A stretch of DNA of 64,000 bases, taken from the NCBI GenBank assembly GCA_964511495.1, contig CAZEFT010000007.1:62001-126000 (forward strand). Direction: 5' to 3'. Below the pieces are notes generated by a model. The model saw nothing but the letters and a program-made list of their open reading frames with translations, was not told the origin of the DNA and did not search any database. Below, piece by piece: positions 45,241-53,066 of this stretch. The stretch comes from Litorimonas sp964511495. Its GTDB lineage: Bacteria > Pseudomonadota > Alphaproteobacteria > Caulobacterales > Maricaulaceae. Made by a program: the position numbers and the translations under genes. Numbering within the stretch: the stretch's first letter is position 1; every line of letters starts with the position of its first letter.

Positions 45241-45528
45241 ATGCTACGTTCTGAACTGATTGATAAACTTCACGCTGACAATGAGCACCTGACCCGTAGA
45301 GACATGGAACGGGTTGTTGCGGTTGTTTTAGAATCAATCACTCAAACACTTGAACGCGGTGCTCGCGTCGAACTTCGTGGTTTTGGCGCTTTTTCAGTAC
45401 GTCACCGCAAAGCGCGCGCCGGGCGCAACCCACGCACGGGTACAGATGTTTTCGTTCCTGAGAAACATGTTCCCTTTTTCCGCACGGGCAAAGACCTGCG
45501 CGAAAAAATCGACGCCTCCAAAGCCTAA
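45241..45528 (+). CDS. ihfB: Integration host factor subunit beta
   Basis: 95 residues of the HU/IHF family. The N-terminus LRSELIDKL and the DNA-intercalating arm RKARAGRNPRTGTDVFVPEKHVPFF, with the conserved Pro in GRNPRTG, identify it. IHF-beta pairs with IHF-alpha (not in this window) to bend DNA at specific sites in transcription, replication and recombination. It begins 69 bases after the rpsA terminator. rpsA-ihfB is conserved across alpha- and gammaproteobacteria. Confidence 0.94.
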   Translation: MLRSELIDKLHADNEHLTRRDMERVVAVVLESITQTLERGARVELRGFGAFSVRHRKARAGRNPRTGTDVFVPEKHVPFFRTGKDLREKIDASKA

Positions 45529-45677
45529 CTTTACCCATTTCCTTATCTGGAACACCCTTTTTAGGGTATGCAGCCAGCCACAATGCAGGCTGTCTGTCTA
45601 TTGACCTATGTTAAAACGACAATTATGCCCGAATCACGGGTCATTGGGGTCCGATAATTTATTTGGGGGATATATCC

Positions 45678-46088
45678 ATGGGAATGGTATCTGAATTTAA
45701 AGAATTTGCTATGAAAGGCAATTTGGTGGACATGGCTGTCGGCTTTGTTATGGGCTCGGCTTTCGGGACCGTTGTTAAATCTTTTATTGATGGCGTTTTT
45801 ATGCCGCTCATCAGCCCGATTATGGGCGGGATTGATTTAGCCAGCCTAAATATCACAATGTCCGAAGCGGTTATGGAAGGCGAAACTGTCCTCAAAGAAG
45901 CCGTCGTCATCAGCATTGGTGATTTTATTTCTGCGCTGATTTCGTTCATCATCGTGGCATTTGTAATGTTCATGATCATTAAAGGCATGAATAAAGCCAA
46001 GAAAAAAGAAGAAGAAGCCGCACCCGCCGCGCCGCCTGCTAATGAAGTTCTTTTGGCAGAAATTCGCGATTTGCTCGCCAAGAAATAG
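45678..46088 (+). CDS. mscL: Large-conductance mechanosensitive channel MscL
   Basis: 136 residues. The MscL pattern is complete: EFKEFAMKGNLVDMAVGFVMGSAFG (N-terminal helix and TM1), KSFIDGVFMPLISPIMGG and TM2 ISALISFIIVAFVMFMIIKGMNK, then a charged C-terminal bundle (KKKEEEAAPA...LLAEIRDLLA). It releases osmolytes when the membrane is stretched by a sudden fall in osmolarity. ATG 45678 with a GGGGGA site is used. A terminator follows. Confidence 0.96.
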   Translation: MGMVSEFKEFAMKGNLVDMAVGFVMGSAFGTVVKSFIDGVFMPLISPIMGGIDLASLNITMSEAVMEGETVLKEAVVISIGDFISALISFIIVAFVMFMIIKGMNKAKKKEEEAAPAAPPANEVLLAEIRDLLAKK

Positions 46089-46128
46089 GTCTTTGGAATT
46101 TAAAAATTCCACGGACTTAAATTTTTTT

Positions 46129-46158
46129 AAACCCGCTCTCTTCCGAGGGCGGGTTTTT
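46129..46158 (+). terminator. Rho-independent terminator after mscL
   Basis: AAACCCGC (46129-46136) pairs with GCGGGTTT (46149-46156) and is followed by T residues. It lies 40 bases after the mscL stop and also separates mscL from the convergent minus-strand gene. Confidence 0.88.
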
Positions 46159-46200
46159 CATGAGTTAAACTTCAACGCCACTAATGTTTACCTGACGACC

Positions 46201-46575
46201 TCATGTTCGGTCATGGGCGAGGGCGGCTACGGCGAATTGCAGCCGTTTCAAGTCCTGCGTCACGGCCCGCCGATTTATCTGCATGGCAAACCAAAGTTTC
46301 AACGCAATCTGTGCTGAATTTAGTAAAATCGCCCAAACGCCAAAGAATATTTGGTCTTGTACCGTTTCCGCTTGAATAAAGCGCCAGACACAAAAAATTA
46401 AAAACCCACCGAAAAACAAAATTGCGAACCAAGAGCTGATGCGCAGGCCGCTTCCTTGACCCCGAAAGCTTTGCAGCATGGTTTTATAATAGCCGGTTTC
46501 ATCAATAGAATCGGTGAAATCCTGCCCGTCTCTCTCCTTTAAGAGGCGTTTTAGTTCTTGATCAAAATCCTGCAT
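46201..46575 (-). CDS. Small two-helix membrane protein linked to an ECF sigma factor (DUF6768-like)
   Basis: 124 residues. A charged N-terminus (QELKRLLKERDGQDF) is followed by GYYKTMLQSFRGQGS, two membrane helices (about 50-70 and 77-98) and a basic, helical C-terminus. The layout matches a protein family (I believe DUF6768) encoded next to ECF sigma genes. It overlaps the sigma gene by 14 bases and has AAGGAGA 6 bases before its ATG. It has no zinc anti-sigma (HxxxCxxC) motif. A role as membrane partner or anti-sigma factor of the sigma factor is inference. Confidence 0.68.
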   Translation of the reverse strand: MQDFDQELKRLLKERDGQDFTDSIDETGYYKTMLQSFRGQGSGLRISSWFAILFFGGFLIFCVWRFIQAETVQDQIFFGVWAILLNSAQIALKLWFAMQINRRAVTQDLKRLQFAVAALAHDRT

Positions 46576-47161
46576 GTGTGTCTCCTTTTTGCGGGGTTGA
46601 TTGGATGTAAACAGATTTCAACGCTTCTCTGGCGGCGAAGAGGCGTGATTTCACGGTGCCAAGCGGAATGTCTAAAACGGCGGATAATTCCGGCCCTGTC
46701 AGCCCTTCAATGTAGAAAAGTGTCAAGAGCAGTCGATCGGCCTCATTCAGACGGGCGAGAGCGCGTTTGAGATCTAATGTGTCATCTAACGCTGTCTCGG
46801 TTTTGCCATTGTCTTGTAAGAGCGATCCTTCGGATATGACGCGGTCTCGGATATCTCTGCGCTTTATATTGCGTTTAATATGATCAGCGGCACGTCGGCG
46901 AATAATGGTGAAAGCCCAAGCTGAGAACTTATCAGGGTCGTCTAGCTTATGAATATTTTTGGCGAGTGTAAGCGCAGCGTCTTGCATAACATCTTGGGCC
47001 TCGTCTCGATGGCCTGACAAGCGTAAGGCGACGCGGAAAAAACGTTCATGCCATCGCCGATAAAGCCGTTCGAAAGCGTCGCGGTCGCCATTTATCGCCA
47101 AAGACCCTTGATAGCGGTTTAGCAATTCAGCTTTTGAAATGTCCGTTTTATGTTTGGGCAC
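46562..47161 (-). CDS. ECF-type RNA polymerase sigma factor
   Basis: 199 residues. Region 2 is seen as FERLYRRWHERFFRVALRLSG with DEAQDVMQDAALTLAKNI and the promoter-melting segment FSAWAFTIIRRRAADHIKR; region 4 is ADRLLLTLFYIEGLTGPELSAVLDIPLGTVKSRLFAAREALK. The start is a GTG at 47161. It precedes the small membrane protein gene, which overlaps it. Its target promoters are not known; a cell-envelope or stress signal is likely by family habit. Confidence 0.9.
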   Translation of the reverse strand: MPKHKTDISKAELLNRYQGSLAINGDRDAFERLYRRWHERFFRVALRLSGHRDEAQDVMQDAALTLAKNIHKLDDPDKFSAWAFTIIRRRAADHIKRNIKRRDIRDRVISEGSLLQDNGKTETALDDTLDLKRALARLNEADRLLLTLFYIEGLTGPELSAVLDIPLGTVKSRLFAAREALKSVYIQSTPQKGDTHAGF

Positions 47162-47295
47162 TGCTTGTTTGGACGCCTTTCGCGTTTTGTTTGTACCTTA
47201 TAAGTCCGTCGTTCAGCGCAAAAGGTTCGAAAAATAATAAAAAATCGTCCTCGGCCTTGCGCCGCGAAGGAAACATGCCAAGATTTATAGGGTAA

Positions 47296-48513
47296 ATGGA
47301 ACCGAAACTGACAAATCAAAAGGGATGCATTTTGAGAGCACTTTTATTCACCGGGGCCGTGAGCCTATTGACTCTCATGGGATGCGGAGACGCGCCGAAA
47401 ACCGACAGTAACGCCGAGTCTGATATATCGTCAGAGGACGTCTCTGTGACAGAGACCGCTATTGTGAGCGAAGATATAACGACCTTGGACGGTTTGACCC
47501 ATGCCATTTTGAAAGAGCAAGGCTTGGTTGGTCTCGCTATCAGCACTTATTACTATAATGACGCAGGTGAATTGGTGAGCGAGAAAGCCGCCGCGGGATT
47601 ACGCAGTGTCAACGGAGATGAGGCCGTTACCGTAAACGATAAATGGCATATCGGCTCTTGTACCAAAGCGATAACAGCCCTGCTTTTTTTGGATACCGTT
47701 AGAGGTACAGAGATGTCTCTCGATACATCCGTTGGGGCGTTATTCAAAGACCATGTCGAGGTTATTGACCCGGCGTGGAATGATGTCAGCATGAAACAAG
47801 TCCTGACCCATCGAGCCGGGATTAAAGATTTCGGAGCGGGATGGCTTATAAAACGTGTTTTTGATGAACGCCCTTTGGCCGAACAACGTTTGGAAACGGT
47901 TGCGCAATTATTGGCAGAACCGCCCGGGCTGACGGTCGGGGACTTTCAATATTCCAATATCGGTTACATTTTGGCCGGATCAGCCGTTGAAGTTTTAAGC
48001 GAACAGCCTTGGGAAGAGGTGGTGAAGTCAGGGCTGACGGGTCAGATTATGGGGGAAGACGGTTGGGGCTTTGGACCACCACAAGGCGACCAACCTTTAG
48101 GTCATAGAGAAGCTGTATTTGGAAAGAAATTAAAACCAGCCACTCAAACTTGGGAAGGTGGAGATAATCCTGCTGTTATGGGACCGGCCGGAACCGCACA
48201 TGCAGAGCATGATGTTTGGGCGAAATTTGCTTTGGCGTTCTTGCCTGTTGAGACGGCCCTTTCAGACGCTGACAAAGCCTTAATGCTCACACCACCTGAC
48301 GGGGCGAATTATGCCTTGGGTTGGGGTATGAGTGAGAGCGAAGAGTTTGGCACGATCTATTCTCATGCAGGCTCAAATACGATGTGGCTCTCTCAAGTTA
48401 TGATTGTCCCCGAGAAAAAGGCCGTCGTTCTGGTCAGTACGAATACGCCGCCAGACCGCGCGGATAAAGCCGTTCGAAAAGCGACACGAGAAGCCATCCG
48501 GCGAATTAAATAG
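47296..48513 (+). CDS. Serine hydrolase, beta-lactamase class C-like lipoprotein
   Basis: 405 residues. A lipobox (LLTLMGC) follows the N-terminal hydrophobic stretch, so the protein should be lipid-anchored. The beta-lactamase/penicillin-binding fold shows the SxxK motif in GSCTKAI, YxN in YSNIGY and HxG-type in SHAGSNTMW. The class C family includes esterases and DD-peptidases as well as beta-lactamases, and I would not infer resistance. ATG 47296 is listed; a TTG at 47332 with AGGGA 6 bases upstream would give a shorter signal peptide and is an equally good start. Confidence 0.85.
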   Translation: MEPKLTNQKGCILRALLFTGAVSLLTLMGCGDAPKTDSNAESDISSEDVSVTETAIVSEDITTLDGLTHAILKEQGLVGLAISTYYYNDAGELVSEKAAAGLRSVNGDEAVTVNDKWHIGSCTKAITALLFLDTVRGTEMSLDTSVGALFKDHVEVIDPAWNDVSMKQVLTHRAGIKDFGAGWLIKRVFDERPLAEQRLETVAQLLAEPPGLTVGDFQYSNIGYILAGSAVEVLSEQPWEEVVKSGLTGQIMGEDGWGFGPPQGDQPLGHREAVFGKKLKPATQTWEGGDNPAVMGPAGTAHAEHDVWAKFALAFLPVETALSDADKALMLTPPDGANYALGWGMSESEEFGTIYSHAGSNTMWLSQVMIVPEKKAVVLVSTNTPPDRADKAVRKATREAIRRIK

Positions 48514-48591
48514 CCAGCCTGTTAGAACTATAAGGATGATTCGCACTCGGGGTGAATTAAAATTGGTAGTTGCATTTCTTATCTCTATATT

Positions 48592-49458
48592 ATGGAGGAA
48601 AGCCAACTTTATCGTTGGGAACGTCGACGGCACTTAAAACAAAAGCGTCGGAAGTTTCATTTCGGAGTCTTTGATTTTTTGGGGCTGACCCTGTTTTGTA
48701 TGTTTTGGGTTATCGGCCTGCGTATCCTCTTTTTCTACACAGTGACAAACTTTGATTGTTTTGAAACCCTGGCTAATTTCGGGGCGTCGTCGGGTCTTCC
48801 GCCCGCTTTCCCCCTCCTGTTACACATCACCGTCTTATTTGGTTTGTTCTGGATATGTGTGGGACTTCATAAAGCGCTTAGCCTGACAATGTCCCGGATT
48901 GATGTCATTTGGCACATCGGACTATTCGTTGGTATCTTCATTTTAGGCGTTTTTATACGTGCTTATATTCCTTCGCAGCCTTTACCGCCGCCTGATGGAA
49001 CTCTGGTAGTTCAAGATTCAAACGATTCTTTAGAGCCAGAATTAAACATAGTGAATTATGCTTATTTTGATGGGGAGGAAGTATATGCCCATGGGGTCCC
49101 GCAATGTGTGTGGCTTGATACGAACCGAGTGACTCAATCCAATTTCAAGGGGTCATGGACTCTGAAAAGCAAAGAGATCATAGGTTTTGGCAGGCCTCAT
49201 ATTGATTATCTGCAAAGGCTACAGAGCTACCGCGAGTTGACGCCTGTTGAGCGCGACCGGTTCGTTGAAAAACAAGCCTGTATGAGCGACATCACCTTAT
49301 ATGGACAATTAAAAACGGTTTGCGAAAAAGACTATCTTTATCGTGTGGCGTTGGAGAATTGGCCGTCAGATGAAGAGTTAAAGCGTCTGGGATGGGATGA
49401 TGCCATCCTTCTTAAACGTCAAAAATTAAGTGAACGGACGGAGCTGCCAACGCAGTAA
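48592..49458 (+). CDS. Unknown membrane protein
   Basis: 288 residues of unrecognised family. The N-terminus is basic (RRRHLKQKRRKFHFG), followed by three membrane helices at about residues 25-50, 78-100 and 108-128. A C-terminal soluble domain of about 150 residues follows a Pro-rich linker (PSQPLPPPDG); it has several Cys and Trp (GVPQCVWLDT, EKQACMSD) and acidic stretches. The second half may lie on the outer face of the inner membrane. No ribosome site is evident upstream. It is convergent with lptB. Confidence 0.6.
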   Translation: MEESQLYRWERRRHLKQKRRKFHFGVFDFLGLTLFCMFWVIGLRILFFYTVTNFDCFETLANFGASSGLPPAFPLLLHITVLFGLFWICVGLHKALSLTMSRIDVIWHIGLFVGIFILGVFIRAYIPSQPLPPPDGTLVVQDSNDSLEPELNIVNYAYFDGEEVYAHGVPQCVWLDTNRVTQSNFKGSWTLKSKEIIGFGRPHIDYLQRLQSYRELTPVERDRFVEKQACMSDITLYGQLKTVCEKDYLYRVALENWPSDEELKRLGWDDAILLKRQKLSERTELPTQ

Positions 49459-49501
49459 CCTCTAATGGGTTCAGATAGTCCGAGTAATTTTATAAAAGCG
49501 C

Positions 49502-50269
49502 CTAGGCGTATTTTTCTCCGAGATAGACGCGGCGAACATCTTTATTGGCCCGGATTTCATCGGGCGTGCCTTCGAACAAAGCTTCTCCTTGGAATAGGAT
49601 AGACGCCCGATCAACAATATCCAAGGTCTCACGCACACGGTGATCCGTGATCAAAATGCCAATACCGCGCTTTTTCAAATAAAGCACAAGCTCTGAAATA
49701 TCGGCAATGGCAATCGGGTCAATTCCGGTAAAGGGCTCATCCAATAACATAAAGCTAGGCCGAGAGGCGAGGGCGCGGGCGATTTCAACACGGCGGCGTT
49801 CCCCGCCTGACAGTGATAAAGCCGGGCTATGTTTAATATGACCAATATTCAATTCATCCAATAAGGCATCGACATTATCGCTCCATTTGGATTTGTCTTT
49901 TTCCGTTAACTGGACAACGGCGCGAATATTTTCCTCAACTGTCAGGCCTCGAAAAATACTTTGTTCCTGCGGCAGATAGCCAACGCCCAAACGGGCTCGC
50001 TGATACATGGGTAAGGCCGTAATGTCCTGACCATCCAAAGTAATCATCCCACGGTCAGCTTCGATGAGACCCATAATCATATAGAAACTGGTTGTTTTAC
50101 CGGCTCCGTTCGGCCCCATAAGCGCGACGACTTCGCCGCGCTGCACGGTCAGCGTAATGTCTTTCACAACGACACGTCCGCGATAGGCTTTGCCGATATT
50201 ATTGGCCGCCAAACCTGTGGCGGGGGGCGTAATCACTTGCCCTGCAGATGTTGTATGTGTTTCAGCCAT
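49502..50269 (-). CDS. lptB: LPS export ABC transporter ATP-binding protein LptB
   Basis: 255 residues. Walker A is GPNGAGKTTSFYMI, the signature is LSGGERRRVEIARALA, Walker B FMLLDEPFTGIDP and the H-loop ITDHRVRETLDI are all LptB-typical. LptB2FG drives lipopolysaccharide from the inner membrane to the LptC-LptA bridge. It is the last of lptC-lptA-lptB, the common alphaproteobacterial order, 48 bases after lptA. lptF and lptG are not in the window. Confidence 0.95.
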   Translation of the reverse strand: MAETHTTSAGQVITPPATGLAANNIGKAYRGRVVVKDITLTVQRGEVVALMGPNGAGKTTSFYMIMGLIEADRGMITLDGQDITALPMYQRARLGVGYLPQEQSIFRGLTVEENIRAVVQLTEKDKSKWSDNVDALLDELNIGHIKHSPALSLSGGERRRVEIARALASRPSFMLLDEPFTGIDPIAIADISELVLYLKKRGIGILITDHRVRETLDIVDRASILFQGEALFEGTPDEIRANKDVRRVYLGEKYA

Positions 50270-50317
50270 AAAATTTCAGTCTTTAAGCCTGCCTTGTCAA
50301 AGACAGCCTGTTCGAAC

Positions 50318-50884
50318 TTACCCCGTTGCCCCGTTATTTCCGGCTCTATTATTGCTTCCTGTGTTTTGTATCAAGACACGAACGCGTTGGCTCAGACCGC
50401 ATTTACGCCCTTTACAGTCACTGACCATACGAGCTTCTTCGGTTTCCAGATTATAAATCAGCCGGTCACCGGTCACGACGCTATCGTCTTGTAACAGGAC
50501 AACATTCCCCGTGACGGTGAAGTCATTACTGGATTGGCGGTAAATTCCTTTTTGACCACGGACTTCCTGCGTCGGCGTAATATAATAAAAATTACCTGTG
50601 GCGACGATAGTGTCGATATCGCTAACGGCGGAGTTCAGTCCTCCTTGGCTGCGACCCGTAATCACCATTTCATCTGTCAAAATTCGGACACCACCTTGGC
50701 GGGCATCAACCTGACCGGAAAATATCGCAGACCCTCTTTCTAATCGGCTGTCATCTGCATCAATCGTGATAGGCGCATTGGACGCATTTGAAAATTGCGC
50801 CATAGCCGGTAAAGCGCCGAATAAGGTCAGGGACAGACAGCTTGCCGCCAAAACGGCGCGCCGTACAGAAGGATGTTGCTTCAT
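50318..50884 (-). CDS. lptA: LPS transport periplasmic protein LptA
   Basis: 188 residues with a signal peptide (LAASCLSLTLFGALPAMAQ). The mature part is an LptA/OstA beta-jellyroll: APITIDADDSRLERG, AIFSGQVDARQGG, DEMVITGR, NFYYITPTQEVRGQKGIYRQ and VTGDRLIYN. LptA forms the bridge that carries LPS to the outer membrane. The end has a CKGRKC cysteine pair. A longer start (50971) is possible but ATG 50884 puts the signal peptide at the N-terminus. It closely resembles the C-terminal domain of the lptC product upstream. Confidence 0.93.
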   Translation of the reverse strand: MKQHPSVRRAVLAASCLSLTLFGALPAMAQFSNASNAPITIDADDSRLERGSAIFSGQVDARQGGVRILTDEMVITGRSQGGLNSAVSDIDTIVATGNFYYITPTQEVRGQKGIYRQSSNDFTVTGNVVLLQDDSVVTGDRLIYNLETEEARMVSDCKGRKCGLSQRVRVLIQNTGSNNRAGNNGATG

Positions 50885-50933
50885 AATCACTCTCTTTCCT
50901 CCCGACCTCGTTCTTTTAGACTTCAGGCGAGGT

Positions 50934-52175
50934 CTAATTATTGCCGCCAATTGTAACGCGTGTCCGGCCATCTGTACCGCAATCGCGGCCTTGACAGTTC
51001 CCCGAAAAGCGAGCCGTTTCCGTGACCGTATTATAGGTCAGGCGATCCGTCTTCGCCATATTGCCACCTGGCTGCATGACACTGACATTGCCTGTTACCG
51101 TGATAAGGTTTTTATCGCGTTCGTAAACACCTTGATTGCCACGAACATCTGTATCCGAGTTTTGATAACGAAAATCTTGTTTAGCGATAATTTTATTGAC
51201 CTCGCCCAGCCGTAAAGAGCCATCCGCATCGGATGTGGCTTCGCGACGCAAAATTGTAATGACGTCCGCATTAATGGTCGCGGCGCCCTGTTTGACATCC
51301 ACAGCGTCAAAGAGTTGTGTCGTCCCGCCTTTGTAAATGCCGCGATCGGCTTTCACAAAAATCGGTCCGTCCCCGGCAAAGGCGAAGCTCCCTTGGGCTT
51401 CAACCTCTGTGGTCGCGACGGGGGCACTGGCCAAATTCGTCGTTTCCGCTGTGCCATCTTCCGGAGTGTCTATGACCGCACTGTCAATTTGGGCCGGGTC
51501 TTGTCGGATTTCGGCGTCCATACCGCCTTTGAAAACAAACTCGGTGTAATTCTCATTGATTTCGTAAGCTTGCCCGTTCACTGCGCCAAATGTGCCGAGG
51601 CAATTGATTGGCTTCTCGCCTTCTATACGCTTCTCGCGGGCAAAAATACGGGCATGAGTGGTCTTGCAAACATAGCCGTCATCAGTTTCCAGATTGACAG
51701 ATTCTTCCAAGTTCAGAATTTTGGTGACGTCATTATAAGTGCCGCCTTGTGCCAAGACGAAAGAAGAAGCGGCTCCATCAGCGCGAATAAATTCTAGAAC
51801 AGGTTTAACGAGCATCACATCATTACCACGCTCTTGAGTGCGGGTCGCAGTATCCGCCGTCAGATAGAAAGGCAAGCCGTCCGCCGTGCGTCCGCTATAA
51901 CGTGGATTGACCATTTTCACAGATTCTTCGGGATTAGGATTGTCAAATGTTGTGGTCGCGCCGCCCATAAATTGTAGCCCTAACATGACTACTAACCCTG
52001 CCGCCATGAGGATAAGGACTTTACGCAATAATTGTATTCGGCGCGTATGCTGACGCGCAGCTTCGAGTGTCAAAGAACGTTTGGGCTCCCATAGGCCAAG
52101 CGCTTCGCTCGCCATGTGGTCGCGCACGGGCAAAGCCATGCTTGAGGCACTCTCAGATGTCGAACCAGTTTCCAT
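50934..52175 (-). CDS. lptC: LptC with extra C-terminal LptA-like domain
   Basis: 413 residues, about twice the usual LptC length. A cytosolic N-terminus is followed by a membrane helix (51-68), an LptC-like beta domain (about 80-225; MVNPRYSGRTADGLPFYLTADTA), a linker rich in Ala, Thr and Glu (226-264) and a second beta domain (about 265-409). That last domain runs parallel to the neighbouring LptA: GNQGVYERDKNLITVTGNV versus GQKGIYRQSSNDFTVTGNV, TDRLTYN versus GDRLIYN, and a terminal CQGRDC versus CKGRKC. It is thus an LptC-LptA fusion beside a separate lptA. The ribosome site is weak. Confidence 0.85.
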   Translation of the reverse strand: METGSTSESASSMALPVRDHMASEALGLWEPKRSLTLEAARQHTRRIQLLRKVLILMAAGLVVMLGLQFMGGATTTFDNPNPEESVKMVNPRYSGRTADGLPFYLTADTATRTQERGNDVMLVKPVLEFIRADGAASSFVLAQGGTYNDVTKILNLEESVNLETDDGYVCKTTHARIFAREKRIEGEKPINCLGTFGAVNGQAYEINENYTEFVFKGGMDAEIRQDPAQIDSAVIDTPEDGTAETTNLASAPVATTEVEAQGSFAFAGDGPIFVKADRGIYKGGTTQLFDAVDVKQGAATINADVITILRREATSDADGSLRLGEVNKIIAKQDFRYQNSDTDVRGNQGVYERDKNLITVTGNVSVMQPGGNMAKTDRLTYNTVTETARFSGNCQGRDCGTDGRTRVTIGGNN

Positions 52176-52284
52176 ATAAGCTGTCTATAAAACAGGCGAG
52201 GCGTAAAGTGTAGCACCAATTCTGCCGTATGAAGACTTGTTAAGGTCAGCTGAAGCCTAATAAAACGTGCGTGCCCAAAGGCCC

Positions 52285-52914
52285 CTAATCGGCGCGACGC
52301 ATACGGTGGGAGAATATATCCACATCCGCCCAACCGTTTAAGTCCAATGCTGCGCGAGTTGGTAAAAATTCGAAACAAGCCTGCGCCATGTCATAACGAT
52401 TTTCTCGCAAGAGGCGGGCCGTCAAAATTGTTTTAAGCTGATGTAAATATAAAACATCAGACGCTGCATAACTAAGCTGCGCTTCAGATAACTCATCCGA
52501 AGCCCAATCAGAACTCTGTTGTTGTTTGGACAAGTCTACGGCCAATAATTCGCGGCATATATCTTTCAGTCCGTGCCGATCCGTATAAGTCCGCACGAGG
52601 CCAGATGCGATTTTCGTACAGAAAATACGTCCTAAATCCACACCCAAGTCGCGTTTTAAAATCGCAACATCAAAACGGGCGAAATGATAAATCGTCTCGA
52701 CATCAGGATTGGATAAAAGGGCTTTTAAATTTGGGGCTTCATAGCTGTTGCGGTCCATCTGAACGATATGGGCATCCCCGTCACCAGATGAGAGCTGTAC
52801 CAAGCAAAGCTTATCCCGCACCAATGACAAACCTTGGGTTTCCGTATCAACCGCTATGGACGTCCCTAAATCCAATCCATCGGGCAAATCACCTTTGTGA
52901 AAATGGACTGTCAT
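52285..52914 (-). CDS. Short RNase D-like 3'-5' exonuclease
   Basis: 209 residues, a DEDD-type exonuclease without the HRDC domains of full-length RNase D. The acidic motifs are visible as AVDTETQGLS, HFARFDVAILKR and YAASDVLYLHQL, the last with the Tyr of the DEDDy class. RNase D relatives trim tRNA 3' ends. In alphaproteobacteria this gene often precedes lptC, as here, with 109 bases between. A role in small RNA turnover is inference. Confidence 0.91.
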   Translation of the reverse strand: MTVHFHKGDLPDGLDLGTSIAVDTETQGLSLVRDKLCLVQLSSGDGDAHIVQMDRNSYEAPNLKALLSNPDVETIYHFARFDVAILKRDLGVDLGRIFCTKIASGLVRTYTDRHGLKDICRELLAVDLSKQQQSSDWASDELSEAQLSYAASDVLYLHQLKTILTARLLRENRYDMAQACFEFLPTRAALDLNGWADVDIFSHRMRRAD

Positions 52915-53066
52915 GGGGATACCTCTTTGCGATGGCCTGAGCGGGGGAACTTGCAGAGGGATTAGGCGCTTAGGTAAGAAATGGCAATGGCAGGTCTGTC
53001 TTTATCGCCACAAAGGAATAATAGTTTTGTCGCTCAAAGTCCGTTGAGATTGCTGAACGCGAATTT

